A DNA stretch of 64,000 bases from Hyaloscypha bicolor E (GCF_002865645.1 NW_020194684.1:5495952-5559951); one strand, 5' to 3'; counted from the stretch's first letter, positions 12,219 through 25,025 are shown. Numbers and translations are program-made. The notes: generated from the sequence alone by a model not told the origin.

Positions 12219-13678
12219 TCACAAATTTTTAGACTGCAGCTTCTTCAGTCTGGTTGCTCCTTCATACACACCACGATCAACTGCTGCGGCAACTGTTAAA
12301 GTACCACCAATGATTGCGCACAACCCGGTGAGGAAACCTGTCAGACTCTTCGTTCTCTCTTCGCGGTTGATCACTTTCATAGGCGAGATATCCTAAACAA
12401 TGTTAGTCTCGTGCGGCATAGAGTTGATATTGACTTACATATGAGAAGAACACCCCTGGAATACCACCACGTGCGTGGAGCTTCTCCTTGTGACCTTCAG
12501 CAGCATCGTCTCCACCATTTAAGCTTCTCTTGTGACTTGTGACAGAGTATTGGTGCGTTTCGATACTGCCATCGTTACCATGCCCAAGTTTTCCGAGAAT
12601 GCCATCATCTGGGTTGCTGTTCGATTTACTATCCCATCCTAGAGGAAGATAAGATGTGGAGACGACCTTGACAAAGTACATGAAGTTGTACGCTGGCTCA
12701 TTAGTGATTTGGTGGGTATCATCCAGAGGGTTGAGATGGTGATTGGTCCAGGGCAGCTCTCCTTTCTTGCCCATCTTTGCTGTTATTTCTTCAGGCAGTT
12801 GAGGTCCAAAGCGAAGAGAATGGATAGTGTGCGTGAAGACATGCCCGCCCTGAACCGGAGTATCGAAATAGTTGTTCAAATCGTGTACGTGCATGTTGCC
12901 GTTGCTAAAACTCCGTCCAGGTGCAATATGGAAGTTGCCCACGACCTTGTTCACACGGATACCTCCTTCAATACGGCATCCTTCATGTCTTTGAGCATCC
13001 AAGCGTTCTGCATAGTGTTCTCGCTCGCACTGCTCCACATTCTCACCACGCCCGAAAGCCCACGATACACCTGCATATGCCTCTCGTACTTCGTCGCAAG
13101 TATTACAGCAGCCAGCTTTTTGTGCGTTCGCCGGGGGATTCGCGCCGTAACAGCCACCACAATAATCAGGGTCCAAATGCGGAGCTCCTTCGTGCCTGTA
13201 CGAGATCAGCAATAATTCTTCCACGAGGTGTGTCCAAGTGCCTACAAGTCCAAAGATTTGACATCGATGACCCCACCTCCGTTGGCTACGGACTCCAGCC
13301 TGACTTTGTTGACGCCGTGCATGACACCAGTCTGTTGTTCTCCGGAAACGTCCATCACGTCAAGTGTGAGAAGCTCGCAAGGGATCTGGGGAAAGCTGAT
13401 GTTCAGATGTATTTCCATCTTTTCTCCTGTAGAACAATCGAGTCAGCTATGGCTGTAGCTGCCCCTCTTTCCATTATAATCTTACCTCGCCCTTTATCAA
13501 CAATCAACTCGGGATGTACCACCACCCTTCTGTAGTCCCTCCATTCCCCCAGCGCCAGGTACAGGACGATAAGCAGCGAAGCTATCGTGACAATTCCTCC
13601 CGAGGTTGTTCGTACTCTCGCCTCATCGACAGTCTTGGTAAAAGCATCCAGCCTTGTAAATCTCGATTTCGCAGGCAT
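12219..13678 (-). CDS. ERV46: ERV46, COPII vesicle cargo receptor subunit (ERGIC3 family)
   Basis: Exons 13678-13486, 13426-13246, 13195-12439, 12392-12219 (434 aa; yeast Erv46 is 415). Seen: a short cytosolic N-terminus (SRFTRLDAFTKTVDEARVRT), a first TM segment (IVTIASLLIVLYLAL), then a long lumenal domain with DVSGEQQ and a cysteine cluster (DYCGGCYG, GCCNTCDEVREAY), NKVVGNFHIAPG, and YFVKVV. A second TM segment (GFLTGLCAIIGGTLTVAAAV) precedes the C-terminal tail LKKLQSKNL. Known: this is the Erv46/ERGIC3 architecture. With Erv41 it cycles between ER and Golgi and retrieves ER residents. Introns are 59, 50 and 46 bases with clean consensus. It is head to head with MEX67. Confidence 0.95.
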
Positions 13679-14528
13679 GATTGCAGATCGGTGAGTTTGA
13701 ATGCAGAGGTATGAGTGACCTGAGGGGAGCTGAGCCTCGCGGCAACGATTGCAATGTCACTTTTAGAAATGCATAAATTAAGATAATTGAAGATCAACTG
13801 GCTGGAGTATGAAGTGAAAAGATTGCAATTGCAGGACCACAAGGCTTTGCGCGTTGAAGTTGTGGTGCGTGTCAGCCGGAGATAGATTTATCTCTATCTC
13901 GAGGGAAATCTGTCCATAAGGCGTGTCCACAGCCGAGAGCTCTGGGATCGTGGTCGGTACCTTGCAGTCCGTGCGCAAGACCAGGGAGCTGGAACAATCG
14001 AGCTGTCCTGGTATCTTCACCTTATGATAATCTACGGTTGAAAATTGAGCATATTCATCCAGTTTATTTCTAACAACACCTTAGAAATACTTTTGCTAAG
14101 TACTTATCCAAAAGCACAAAAGAGTCCGAAGGGGTGACATTGGTTGAAATGCCCAGCGCACCAGAAAGTAGTCACGTGCCTCGAATCGCTGCTGCCTCAG
14201 TTCATTCAGCCACAATACTAGCGCGGTTTCCTATTGTGACGAGGCTACAATGACTCTTGCTTGGCCGACCATTTCTTTGTTCGATTCTTCTTCCTCCACC
14301 CACGATCACCTACCTTCAACAACCTCCCTCGACTTCTCATTCACACCCTCATTTCGGATACATATCAGAGCAATCTTTTCCCTATTCAATCTTTTCGCTC
14401 TTCCCTCACGAGAACACCGAAATTGCAACAAATGATCTGATCGTCGAACCCCACCAAAGACCTTCCGACATTTCCGATCTCGAAACCACACTCCCTCCAC
14501 GACCGATCGAACTTTGACCGAAGGCAAA
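13679..14528. promoter_or_regulatory. Divergent promoter region of ERV46 and MEX67
   Basis: 850 bases between two divergent start codons, so it must hold both promoters and 5' leaders. It contains a CACGTG box near 14174 and pyrimidine-rich stretches just before the MEX67 start (about 14285-14500), typical of fungal 5' leaders. No reliable transcription-factor site can be assigned by eye. Confidence 0.5.
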
Positions 14529-16772
14529 ATGATGCAACGTGCTGCGGTTGCGCCGTCGCGAGGCCCGCGGGGCGCATCTCCCAGTGTACGAGGTGGCCCA
14601 CGGGGAGGCATTCAGAAGCGTCGGGGTGCTGGCCCCGCTCGAGTTGATAAGGATGGAGACTTGGTAATGGATGCTGGAGCCACTGGTGGCAAGGGGAGAG
14701 TTGGCAGGGGGCGCATCGAAGGGGGGGCTGCCTCGAAGCCTCTGGGCACCGGACGAACGAATTCGGGCTCAAGCAGAGGTGGAAATCATGGCCTTCACCG
14801 AGCACAAGCCATTTTGCGTGGTATGGAATCAAAACAGGCCACCGTCTTGGAATCGCGAATCACCGCTGTGGGACCTACATCACTTCGTATCGACGGACTC
14901 TCTTCCAGCAAGGCCGCATCAAACCCCGACGGAGGTCTCGAGAGCCTCCTAGGATTCCTAGAACGAAAAGCAAGTGGACTAGACGCCAAATCTAACAGGA
15001 CTGTTAAGATCAAGAAGGTATGTTTAATGATATGATCGTGGGATCACGAGGTTCATGCACCGTCGCTGTTTTATTGTACTCGAGTTCAAGCCAATCACCA
15101 ACTGCGACTCGTGGATCGACATCCCGCGCTATACCGCTCCGTGACCCGCGATCGATTCCAAGGTATTTTACCTTGCTAACGTCGAAATAGTCATCTATGA
15201 AGGGTGACTCCGTCATTATCACGGCCAGCCCAGATGATATAGAACAGATTCAGAAGCTGGACAAGTTCACTTTCGCCGGCTCAGTACTGTCAGTCAAAGC
15301 CTGCGACCCACCCTCGCCCCAAGCTGGAAAATCGGGCGAGAAGAAAAAACAGACCGTCTCTCAAGAGGCACAGGAAGCCAAGGATCGATTCCGAGCTGTT
15401 CTCGCTGCCAGATATGACGCCAATCTCAAGCTACTCAATCTGTCAGCTCTCGCACTCGATACTGGACTTCGACAGATGGGTGTCTTTGATGGATCTACAA
15501 CTACGTCGAAGGTTTTCCCAGCCATGATGGTTGTTTGTGATGGACTCTTCAAGAACCAACAAGAGAAACGAGACGCCATTGTCAGTGTGAGCCTCGCGGA
15601 CAACGAACTAGCTGATGTGTCTGCTGTCACTACGCTGGCACAGACATTCCCGGATCTCAAGAACCTGGACCTTTCTCGAAACAAATTTGCCGAAATTAAA
15701 GGCTTGAATGCCTGGCGTTGGAAATTCAGACATCTGGAGAACCTCGTCCTCACTGGAAATCCAATCGAATCTCAACCAACCCTGAAGGATGAGTTGCTGA
15801 AACGCTACCCAAATCTTCAAGTTGTGAATGGGGTCACGCTCAGGACCGCGGAAGACGTTGCTGCTGCAAAAGCAGCTGCCGAAGTTAAGAAATCGCCAAT
15901 TCCAATCGCTGGACCGGACTTCCGTGATGTCAGTCAAGTCGGGGAGAACTTCATCAGACAATTTCTTCCGCTCTACGACAATGACCGTAACGCACTCCTT
16001 GAAACATTTTACGACGCCCATTCAGTCTACTCACTATCTCTCAATCTGACCGCGCCAAGAAGCCACGAGCACAGCATGCCAATTCAACCTTGGACTGCGT
16101 ACTTCAAACATTCACGAAACTTCACGAAAATAACACATCTTAACGCAAGAATGGCTCGACGATACAAGGGGTCTCAAGCAATCCAACAAGTCTGGTCTAC
16201 CTTACCCGCTTCTCGCCATCCGGAGTTGGAGTCAAATGCGGACAAGTATCTCATGGAGTGTCACCCTCTACCCGGCCTAGTCGACCCCTCCAACCAAAGC
16301 GTTCGTGGAGTAGACGGCCTCATTATCACCATGCATGGCGAATTCGAGGAGCAAACCGAATCAGCAACGGAGAAGTCTCTTCGAAGCTTTTCAAGAACCT
16401 TCATCTTGGGTCCTGGAGCGCCAGGAGGTCCACAAATTAGAGTCGTCAGCGATATGCTCACTCTTCGACCCTGGGCACCTCTTGCACTGCCTCAGATATC
16501 ATCAATCTCTCCAGAAACACACAGAACGAGCGACCCTGAGCAGCAAGAGCGAGAGGCTATCACAATGCAACTTGTAGAGAAGACAGGAATGACACCAGCG
16601 TACGCCAATCTATGCTTGACAGAAACTAGATGGAATATTGAGCAGGCTTTCATTACGTTCACTGCGAACAAGGTATGTCTATTTGCATCAACAACTTCTA
16701 TGCCCAGTCAGACTAACATTTCATCAGGACAAACTACCCGCCGATGCGTTCATCCCAAGCGTGGCAAGATGA
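14529..16772 (+). CDS. MEX67: MEX67 / TAP-NXF1 mRNA export factor
   Basis: Exons 14529-15017, 15191-16672, 16728-16772 (671 aa). Seen: an RG-rich N-terminus (GPRGGIQKRRGAGPARVDKD), an RNP-like region (TVKIKK, DSVIITASPDDIEQIQKLD), leucine-rich repeats (NLDLSRNKFAEIKGLNAW, LENLVLTGNPIESQ), an NTF2-like domain (FIRQFLPLYDNDR, LLETFYDAHSVYSLSLN, ITMHGEFEE, FSRTFILGPG), and a C-terminal UBA domain (YANLCLTETRWNIEQAFITF) ending KLPADAFIPSVAR. Known: Mex67 pairs with Mtr2 and carries mRNPs through nuclear pores; the UBA domain binds FG repeats. Start: the ATG at 14529 is followed at once by another ATG. Intron 1 (173 bases) is the longest of this gene. Confidence 0.95.
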
Positions 16773-17162
16773 TTATGGAACTTAGGAGGATGGAGGACTA
16801 TATGTTATGATGGATCATGTTAGATTGCAATCTCTGTATTGCAACGAGCTGCGAGAGGTGGAAATTTGGAAATGGAACCATGGGGTTTTCAAGCGTGGAG
16901 TTAGTGCGGGTTGTGAATCATGAGAAACTCTTCGGAGGTCTTTCGCAGCGCATTCAGTTCGCAATAGCGTCAAAAAAATACCAATGGTTTTGACACCACA
17001 CATATTGGTCTTTACATTCTGCTTCTGTGATATGTTTTTGTGAAGAAATTAATTAACCAAATAAGGGGTGTCCAAATATTGAAATCCCTAGATGGCAAGG
17101 TACTAACTATGAGGAGGTATCATATTCAAATCCCGAAAAAGATCGACAAACAAAAGGTCTCA
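16773..17162. other. 3' flanks of MEX67 and the sulfate permease (convergent)
   Basis: 390 bases between convergent stop codons; AT-rich 3' untranslated sequence. Nothing else seen. Confidence 0.6.
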
Positions 17163-19914
17163 TCATGGCACTTCGCCAATTCCTGGACCACCACGACCTT
17201 CAAACTCATCCCTCGCCTGTACATTCGCAATGGCGCTCTGCAACGCACTGGTCAGATCGATGTGGAACAGAGGTCTGTTGAGACCATGCACAACCGCAAC
17301 CCGGCCTGACGCCTTGACAGCCACGCCCTTCATATCGCCGCTCGACAAACCGCTGTCCGAATCAGCATGGATACCATCGCCATGGGAGGGGCGCTCTTGC
17401 TCTAGCGTTCTCGCCGCCTTCAACTCCTTCTCGTTGGCGGTGTTCTCTGCAACTTGGGCGGCGGAGTCGGAGCCGCCGATCTCTGCAACGCTGAAGATGG
17501 GCTTCCAGCGGTGCAGGCTGCTGTCGCTCTCGGTAATGCTGGGGTAGCCGAAGCCGGCGGAGACGAGGGCGCGCTTGGTCCAGCGGTTGTTGATGGAGGT
17601 GAAATGCCAGTCGACGACAGAGGGGGCGGTGTATCGGTCGAGTTGGTTGCGGACGTCGATCAGCTGTTGGACTGAGGTGATGTCGACGTTGTTGACGGAG
17701 CTGAAGTCGAGGATGATGGCTTTCAGGGTCGGGCGGTCGCCTTGCTCTGCCACCAGAGCTTTCTTCCTCTTTCCGCGTGGCGCAGGGTCGTTCCATGGGT
17801 GATCTCCTGGGCGGTCGTAGTGGTCGAGGTTTGTTCGGCGGGTGGTGGCAAAGATGTGGTTGGTCAATTGATCCAGGTAGTGGTTGGCGTTCGGATAGTT
17901 GAAGCCTTCGGAAAAGCGGAAGATGAAGATGCCTGTGTAGGGCACTGAGACTTCGACGTCAGGGTTGGAGCCATCGCCATGATCAATTGGTAGGAAGACA
18001 TTGCGAGTTGATGCGTCCTCGTGCGCGCCTCCAGATTTGGTGAAGTTGCCATGGTCGGCGAGAATAGGTTTCCCAGAATTACCGATGATAGAATCGCCAG
18101 CAACAGAGTGGACTTTGATTTTGCCCAAGAATCGGCCCTTGGCTTTGATTATTCGGTATATCAAGATGGCGGCGGAGACGCAGATGGTAGTATAGATACC
18201 GTTCTCGATCGATGAGAAAACAGTGACGAATACTCCTGCAAAGAAAATCGGTACCTCGACCGGAGAGACTCGCCAGAACTGGTAGACAGTGTTGGGTGGC
18301 GTGATGAGGTCGCCGACAGCATGGATGATAACAGCTGAGAGAGCAGCACTGGGAATGTAAAAGAACATGGCGGGGAGGGCGTAGATGGCGAGAAGTACAA
18401 TCACAGCAGTGATCACGCCTGCAAACGGAGTGCGCACTCCAGCCTTTGACTTGATAGCCGTTCGAGAGAACGACCCAGTGGCAGGATAGGCTCCAAGGAA
18501 TGGTCCCAAAATGTTTGTGACACCAATGGCAACCATTTCCTGAGACGGGTTGATGATGTAGTTATTGACACGGCCAAATGATTTCGAAATCGCAATGTGT
18601 TCAATCAAGAGAACAATGACGGTTGATGGCAAGTCGTTCGCGAAGATTTTGATGATACTCTTGTTGACGGTCGGGACGGCAGCATTTTGGAAACCTACGC
18701 AACGTTGTTAGAGACCCGTGATCAGAAAGCACTTGACATAACGTACCTCGGGGAACTGTTCCTAAAATCTTGAACTTGGGCTTTTTCCGGTGGTGCCTGT
18801 TAACCAGCCAACTGATTAAGATATACAGCAAGATGACGAAAGCAGTTCGAAGTGTTGCAATGAAGAAGATTGCTTTTTGGCGAGATGGAAACTTCTTCGC
18901 GGCAAATTTGCAAGCTCCTCGAATAAGATAAAGCATGGTGAGAGATGTAAGCCCAATAGCAGCATCTAGCGTTGAGTGGTGAAGGTTCTTCAACGTATTG
19001 ATAACAACCAAATAGGTCGCAGCTCTTGTGTTGAAGTACGACGCGACACCCATGAGAGTTGGGACTTGACCGACGGCAATGTTAAGGGCAGATCCGGTCA
19101 TGAATGCAGAGATTGAGACTAGGGGAATGAGGTCGACAATCCAGCCACATCGAATGAGGCCGATGAATACAATAATGCATCCAGCTATGACAGCTAAGCA
19201 CGAAGCAATGACATGTCCAGGAACATCGGGGTTAGTCTTGGCCGCCTTCACAAGAATATTTCCAACGATGGTCGACATCACAGCGACAGGCTTCCCAAAA
19301 GTTAGATTTTGATCTGGATGAATGGATTTTTATGACTTACACCGATGGTAATATCCTTCGAAGTTGCAAAGAACCAATAAATCAAGACACCCATGAAAGA
19401 TGAGTACAATCCAAATTGAGGTTTCAGGTTGGCCAGAACAGCATATGCCATGCCTTGCGGGACTACAACGGCTCCAATGGTGATACCTAGTAACCTTAGA
19501 ATGTGGGGGGGGGGGACATGAGGTTGGTTGCTTACCGGCTACAAGATCACCAGCTAGCCATTGAAGGTTGTAGGAACCGATCCAGTTTAAGAATGGAAAC
19601 AAAGAACGGGTATATTGGACCAACTCATGGCCGGATGGGAGAACATCATGGAACCACTCCAAAGTTGTCGGTTCCTCTTCCACATAAGTATCGGCTGTTG
19701 TAGTTGAGAAGACAGACTCTCCACGACGGATCTCGTCATTCAATTCGTTCCGATAATTGAGCTTGATACCGAGACCTTTGGCAAGAGCACGTCCAACCTT
19801 GTTAGCTGCCATCTCGACGACTGGTTGCGAAGGAGGTCGAAATTGACGGGATGGCCTTGGTAATAAGAAGTCCCTCTCAGATGCCGAACGTGACGTTGAA
19901 GGGTGAGTGTTCAA
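17163..19914 (-). CDS. SulP-family sulfate permease with STAS domain
   Basis: Exons 19914-19536, 19486-19341, 19290-18747, 18694-17163 (866 aa). Seen: a cytosolic N-terminus, then the SulP entry (SLFPFLNWI, WLAGDLVAGITIGAVVVPQG, MAYAVLANLKPQFGLYSSF), many TM helices (VIASCLAVIAGCIIVFIGLI, FITMGSA-like SAFMTGSALNIAVGQVP), and the signature NPSQEMVAIGVTNILGPF plus AYPATGSFSRTAIKSKAGVR. The C-terminal STAS domain includes LKAIILDFSSVNNVDITSVQ. Known: this matches fungal high-affinity sulfate transporters (SUL1/SUL2, cys-14, SutB), which co-transport sulfate and protons at the plasma membrane. Expression is usually controlled by sulfur limitation through a Cys3/MetR-type bZIP factor; I did not identify its sites. 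Intron 1 contains an 11-base G run (19505-19515). Confidence 0.95.
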
Positions 19915-22234
19915 GTATTGCCCTCGGAGGGCTGGCCGATGGTAGTTAACAGACAGGGAGCTGGTCCGCGGTAGATCGCCGCCAGAGGAACTGACAGGCG
20001 ATCTGCAGGATGCTGGTTAATCAGGCCTCGCGTTCTGCGGGAGGGAGGGAGGCAGGCTGATATAGCCCTCGTCTGGGAGAACCGCCGCCGTGGGTGCGGG
20101 AGCTCAGAGACCAGGTTTCCTGGGCGCGTGCCAGCGGATCCAAGCACTGGGTTGGCCGTTGAAGAACGCTCCAGCAAAAGAAAGGAAGGGGACGGGCCTG
20201 AGAAAATGGCTCTGCAAGACAGCAAAGGGCAAGATACTTCTAGAGGGTTGCAGGGCGCCACCAATAAATTGCGTGCTTCCCCAGGCGGGGTCTGGTTGGA
20301 AGGCGAAAGTCGTGATTGGAGATGGGTGTAGAAAGGTCCAAACGAAGTGCAAGAATGCTGCTTCTGAGATGCTGATGCAAGATTCTAGAGGAACAAAATG
20401 CAAAGCCTCAGTCGTTAAACGGGGAGCGCCCCGACGCAGTAACCACGTTTTGTGTAGCGTCACGTTTGTTCTCGTAAAATTTCAACACCTCTAAGGAGGA
20501 TTAGATGGGAGTTCTGGAAGGTCCGGTAGGGATGGCATCAGGTAGCTATGATAGTGTAGCGTATGACCACTGCGTAACTCGTAAGGTCCAGAGCGGTAGC
20601 GGCGGGAGTTGGACGGGACGAATTAAAAATGGCAGAACACGGAGCACGCGATGATGCGAGGATGCTCGCGAGGGTGGCTCTGTGTACTCCGTACCCCGTA
20701 GCTCCTCGAAGCAGCTGCAATGCAACAAGCTTTGATGCCCGGGTGCCAGGGTGACCAGCTCAGATTCATATTCCCGTCCATCTGGGCAGGGGCAGGTGCA
20801 GGTGCATGTGAATAATGTGCACGAGGGTCCTTGCCGGGTTGTCAGTTCGCTCGTGCTTGTCACTCGTCAGCGTGGGCCGGCGTGGGGATGTTGCCGTTTG
20901 GTTGACCTTTGGTGGTCGATCATTTTGCTCATATTCGAGCACGCCATCGCGACCAAGGGACTACTAGTTCTCACAAAAAAGGTGCCCCGCCGGAAAGGTT
21001 CCAGAGGCTCGGTAGAACAACCCGAGAGAGAGAGAGAGCGAGTGGCCTTGAAGACACACTTCCCTTCCAATATCCAATATCTACCTACCCCGTAATGGCT
21101 TGTCCTCGGTCTCGTTCGTTTGTCATACTGTAGCTACATCGACATGGATGCACCCTTATCTGGGGGTGATCCGTTGCGGGTTCTTGCGTTCCTCTCGCAG
21201 CCTCGCCTCTTTGGCGAGCTCAAGCTGCAGCAGGGGCTTGAAGTGCGCGGAGCTCGCCCCCCCTGAGAGCTCGCGTGCACAGCCAATAGCATAATCCCCC
21301 GATGGCATCATTCGCAGGGGGGAACGCCAAATAGCACGACATGCCGGGTCGACACCCGCCTGGAGCTGTTGCTCCATCTCTCCAAGAGTGATGCCCGCTT
21401 TTTACGACACTTATTTATTACTGCCATGTCCCGTCCAGACCGCGAGTCCCACGGAGATTTGAGTTTCGAGTTTCAATCTCTGCATCCTATTACCTCACAA
21501 TCTGCCAGCGCGAGTCGACGTCGAGTTTCGATCTCAGCCTTGAACTGAGCTCGTCATGAGCTGGGCGCGGGGATCAACCCCTGGACCATACGCGTCTGAT
21601 ATCGACGACATCCAACGCCACCCCGTCATCTAAGAGACGAAAGAACCCAGAATATGTTTTTAAGGTTTTGCAGTCAGAGGTGAGGTCAGGTGTTGGGGAC
21701 CACCATTTGCCAAGATGCTATTGTTGTCTCTTTGATAGAAGAATTTCATGACTCGAATACAGTCTATGTCATCTCTTAATTCCGGTATGTCTGGCGGCTC
21801 TGTATATAAAATGAGAAACGTTCAAGGCTTGAAGTCAGAAGACTCAAATTATATATTCACGTGACTACCTTCACGTGAAGAAGCGGGGAAACTGTTTGAG
21901 GTGAAGCTGCCATCCTGAAACACATTGAAAATAGTATTGAAACTTCGAACAGCATCTTTGATACACTGTTGTCTGCTCGTCACTTCTATGCCCTTTGGAA
22001 TGGCTTCTTGCATCTTCATATATCGCCTTTTGTAAGAAGAAAAGCTCCCGTTTCTACTTGTGGTTCCTAAACGACTTGTTCAAAAAACCACAACCCGAGG
22101 ATTTGAATGCTATTTCCACAATTCGTTGTACTGCAAATCTGTGGGGTATCTTCAATATTATTTTCACGCTTGTCAAGTGAAAACCTACTTCAAATAATTT
22201 TGCAGAGTGTTCAGATCTACCGGTACTCATTCAA
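19915..22234. other. Long gene-poor spacer upstream of the sulfate permease
   Basis: 2.3 kb without a supportable gene. It should include the permease promoter next to 19914. Base composition shifts from GC-rich (20000-21600) to AT-rich (21700-22230), and paired CACGTG boxes lie at 21858-21878. Confidence 0.5.
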
Positions 22235-23055
22235 ATGGAGCCCTTTCTCTTCTTGCCCTCACCAAGTCTTCGACCAACACTTCACTTTATGAGCAAAACC
22301 CTCCCCTACGAACTGCGAGAAATGATTTTCACAAAACTGCTCTTTCACGACTCGGAATGCGAGATGCCAGATCTTATTTATCGCTCTCAGAGGCTGGTGC
22401 ACGGAGCACGAACTATACCTCGAGCTCGTAGAGATATTTTACGGGGAAATGGTCTTCCGTCTTAATAAAGACAATATCTGAAAAAAATTAAGAAACTTTC
22501 GAATAAGGCAACGAGATGGGTTGAAAGGCTCGAGATAGTGTGGTGTGAGCCAAAGTAAGGATTTGTGTCTTTGTTGCTCCTCCCCTAACGATATTGACTC
22601 CATTTTAGGGGAGAAAAGGGTTTTATCATGGCACCTGGTCATCTCGCAGCGGTCACAAAGCGCCTCAAAACTCTCCAGTCCGTTCACTTGTTGGTGGAGC
22701 CTGGTTCCCGCACACTCGAACGTTCATTCAAGCCTTGTTCCCGGTATGGTGGACACCTTTCACTTCAATAAGATCTATGTCTGTTGATTTTGATACCAGT
22801 GAGTTAGAAGAGTGGATTCCATCCGCATGGTTCGAAATATTTGTGAATATGGTAGGTGAGAGAGTTCGAAAGACAGCCGCGAGGAGCGTGGTATTGAATA
22901 AGGCTGTGCCGGGGTGGTATGATTTTTGGTTGAAATGGGAGACGGGAGGCAATGAGGCATTGAACTTCTCACAGCCAGAGAGACAGAGGAGCCAGAGAAG
23001 CTTCTGCCAGAAGGGTTCATGCTGGAGAATGCGGGAGGGATGTTTAGTAGAATAA
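22235..23055 (+). pseudogene. Broken F-box-like fungal protein gene
   Basis: Seen: an ATG at 22235 opens a frame with an F-box-like start (LPYELREMIFTKLLFHD). In the next frame, without a start, the sequence continues HELYLELVEIFYGEMVFRLN, the pattern that normally follows in such proteins, and then meets a stop. Further coding-like pieces follow in different frames: RLKTLQSVHLLVEPG near 22655-22700, and EEWIPSAWFEIFVNMV with VLNKAVPGWYDFW at about 22800-22935. Known: fungi carry many fast-evolving families starting LP.E(L/V)R..I with a 'reading frame...EVLYGEN.F' segment. Inferred: one ancestral gene now broken by frameshifts and stops. No function can be assigned. I judge it a relic rather than spliced because no GT-AG pairs were found that join all pieces. 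Confidence 0.55.
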
Positions 23056-23573
23056 AAACAAGGTCTTGCGCGTTTGATCTGCTCTGAAAGACACAACTGT
23101 CATATATAGACACATGTCTTTTGAGGATGAAGATTGAAGTACAAGTATTACGTACGTTACTCCCAGAGTAATAACTGAGCTGCACCTAGCAGAGCACAGC
23201 GTACATATCACGTGACCAACCCCACTTGAACTCATTCAATGCTGCTCTGAGCTTGTCTACCCGAAGGCAATTGACAAATACACAAGTTGAGATTTCGAAT
23301 GGCGTGCTTTGATACATTGCTGGCTGTTCATGATGAAATTTGGGTAAAAGTTTGCTCGATCAACCGAGCGGATGGAGAAAACGCGCAGACGCGATCTGAG
23401 GCGCGTCGGTTGCTGGGTGAGATTTCAGCCTCGGGTTCGAAGACAATGGCATTCTACAATCACGGAGATATTTCTCAACTTGAACTTGTAAAGTCGATCG
23501 TGATTCGTGATCAATTTCATTACCAAATGTAGAGAGTATCCTCTGTGCAAGTACTCACTCAGCCAGGTTCGCC
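23056..23573. other. Spacer upstream of BUB2
   Basis: 518 bases, probably the BUB2 promoter and leader. It holds a 77-codon ATG frame (23299-23532) without recognisable features, which I do not call as a gene. Confidence 0.5.
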
Positions 23574-25025
23574 ATGTCTAGTTCGCCGACTAAAGAGAGC
23601 ATTATTCCAAAGTTAGCCCCGCCAAACTCAACACCCCTCAATGACCCGCCGTCTCCTCGTACACATCGCGCTCTGCGACGATTGCAGTCGGCCCATACTC
23701 TGGGGCAATCTTCTCATCAGCCATCACTGATCACTCAACAACATAAACAAGCTCTCCAACGGAACCTTTCCCCAGCGAACAATCCTTCACTACCACCTCA
23801 CAGCCGAGGAAGATCGAACAGTGATGCCACGAACATGACACCTCCCAATCCAGGATCGGCAAGCCGACGGCCGGCAGCTGGAAAGAGACCCATACTTGCG
23901 GATGCGCTGTCACTAGATCGACTCATCAGGGACGGTCCTCCAGATGGAGACCTGCTCAGCGCATTGGAGAGCACGAGACTGAAGATCTTAGACCAAGGAA
24001 TTAAGAGCGACACAGATGGCATGGTAAGTACTAGGTGTATTCTGTAGAATCAATTGCTAACGGTCTGAAAGTCCTCACTCCGCATCTACGTATGGCTCAT
24101 TCTACTCAATGCGCCTGTCCTCGAAACAGACTCCTACCTCGCGCTCATCCACCGAGGAGCTTCGCCAGCATACTCCAAGATCCGAAACGATACATTCCGA
24201 ACATTGGCAACAGATCCCCTCTTTCGAAGACGCGTCAGTGAAGCCAGTCTCATCCGACTGCTCAATGCGGTGGCTTGGAAATTACATGATGCGAAGGAGG
24301 GGCGCGCAGAGAGTCTTGCAAACGCTGGGAAGATTACACATACCGCAAATGAGCACGGTAGCCCTGAATTGCAAACCTCGACGCCAGCTATGAAGTCAAG
24401 AGCGCGGGCTTTGACTTTGACCACAGAGGGATCAGATGCTGGAGCTTCGGAACCTGGCACATATGTTCAAGGCATGAACGTGCTGGCAGCACCGTTTCTT
24501 TATGCTGCACGAAGCGAAGCCGAAGCATTTGTTGCCTTCCACCGGTTCATCACATATGAATGCCCTGGCTATGTTCGTGGTGCTATGGATGGGGTACACA
24601 AAGGTCTTGCGCTGGTGGACAAAGTACTGGCAATTGTCGACCCAAAGCTCAGTCTTTACCTGATTGGCAAGGGAATGAATGCGGAGCTATATGCTTTCCC
24701 ATCAGTTCTCACTCTGTGTGCATGCACACCTCCCTTGCCGGAAGTTCTACGTCTTTGGGACTTTCTGTTTGCTTACGGCGCACATCTCAACATCTTGTGC
24801 ATTGTAGCACAGTTGGTAATCCTCAGGAACTCGATATTGAGCTCTCCAAGGCAAGTCAAACACTCTCAAAACTTAGTTGAACTTAACTAACGCTATTCAA
24901 GTCCTACAAAGATCCTTCGATCCTTCCCACCATTACAAGCTGAAATGGTTAAGGAGGTAGCATTGACACTCATCAGAAAGATCCCAGATGATGTGTACGC
25001 AGAGATCGTATCTCATGCAAAATAA
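23574..25025 (+). CDS. BUB2: BUB2 / Cdc16-type TBC-domain GAP of the mitotic exit/septation network
   Basis: Exons 23574-24023, 24072-24850, 24902-25025 (450 aa). Seen: a disordered, Ser/Pro-rich N-terminus of about 110 residues, then a TBC domain (SSLRIYVWLILLNAP, YSKIRNDTFRTLATDPLFRR, YVQGMNVLAAPFLYAA, AFHRFITYECPGYVRGAMDG, VLRLWDFLFAYG), ending in KILRSFPPLQAEMVKEV. Known: Bub2 with Bfa1/Byr4 is the GTPase-activating complex for Tem1/Spg1 and holds back mitotic exit or septation until the spindle is positioned. Fungal orthologs carry an insertion in the TBC domain, visible here at about residues 220-270. Oddity: intron 2 (24851-24901) has a GC donor (AAG|GCAAGT) and the exons join in frame only with it. 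Confidence 0.93.

Noticed and set aside
23299..23532. 77-codon ATG frame just upstream of BUB2
   Set aside because: It lies in the probable BUB2 leader, lacks domains, and is too short to trust; possibly an upstream ORF but no evidence.
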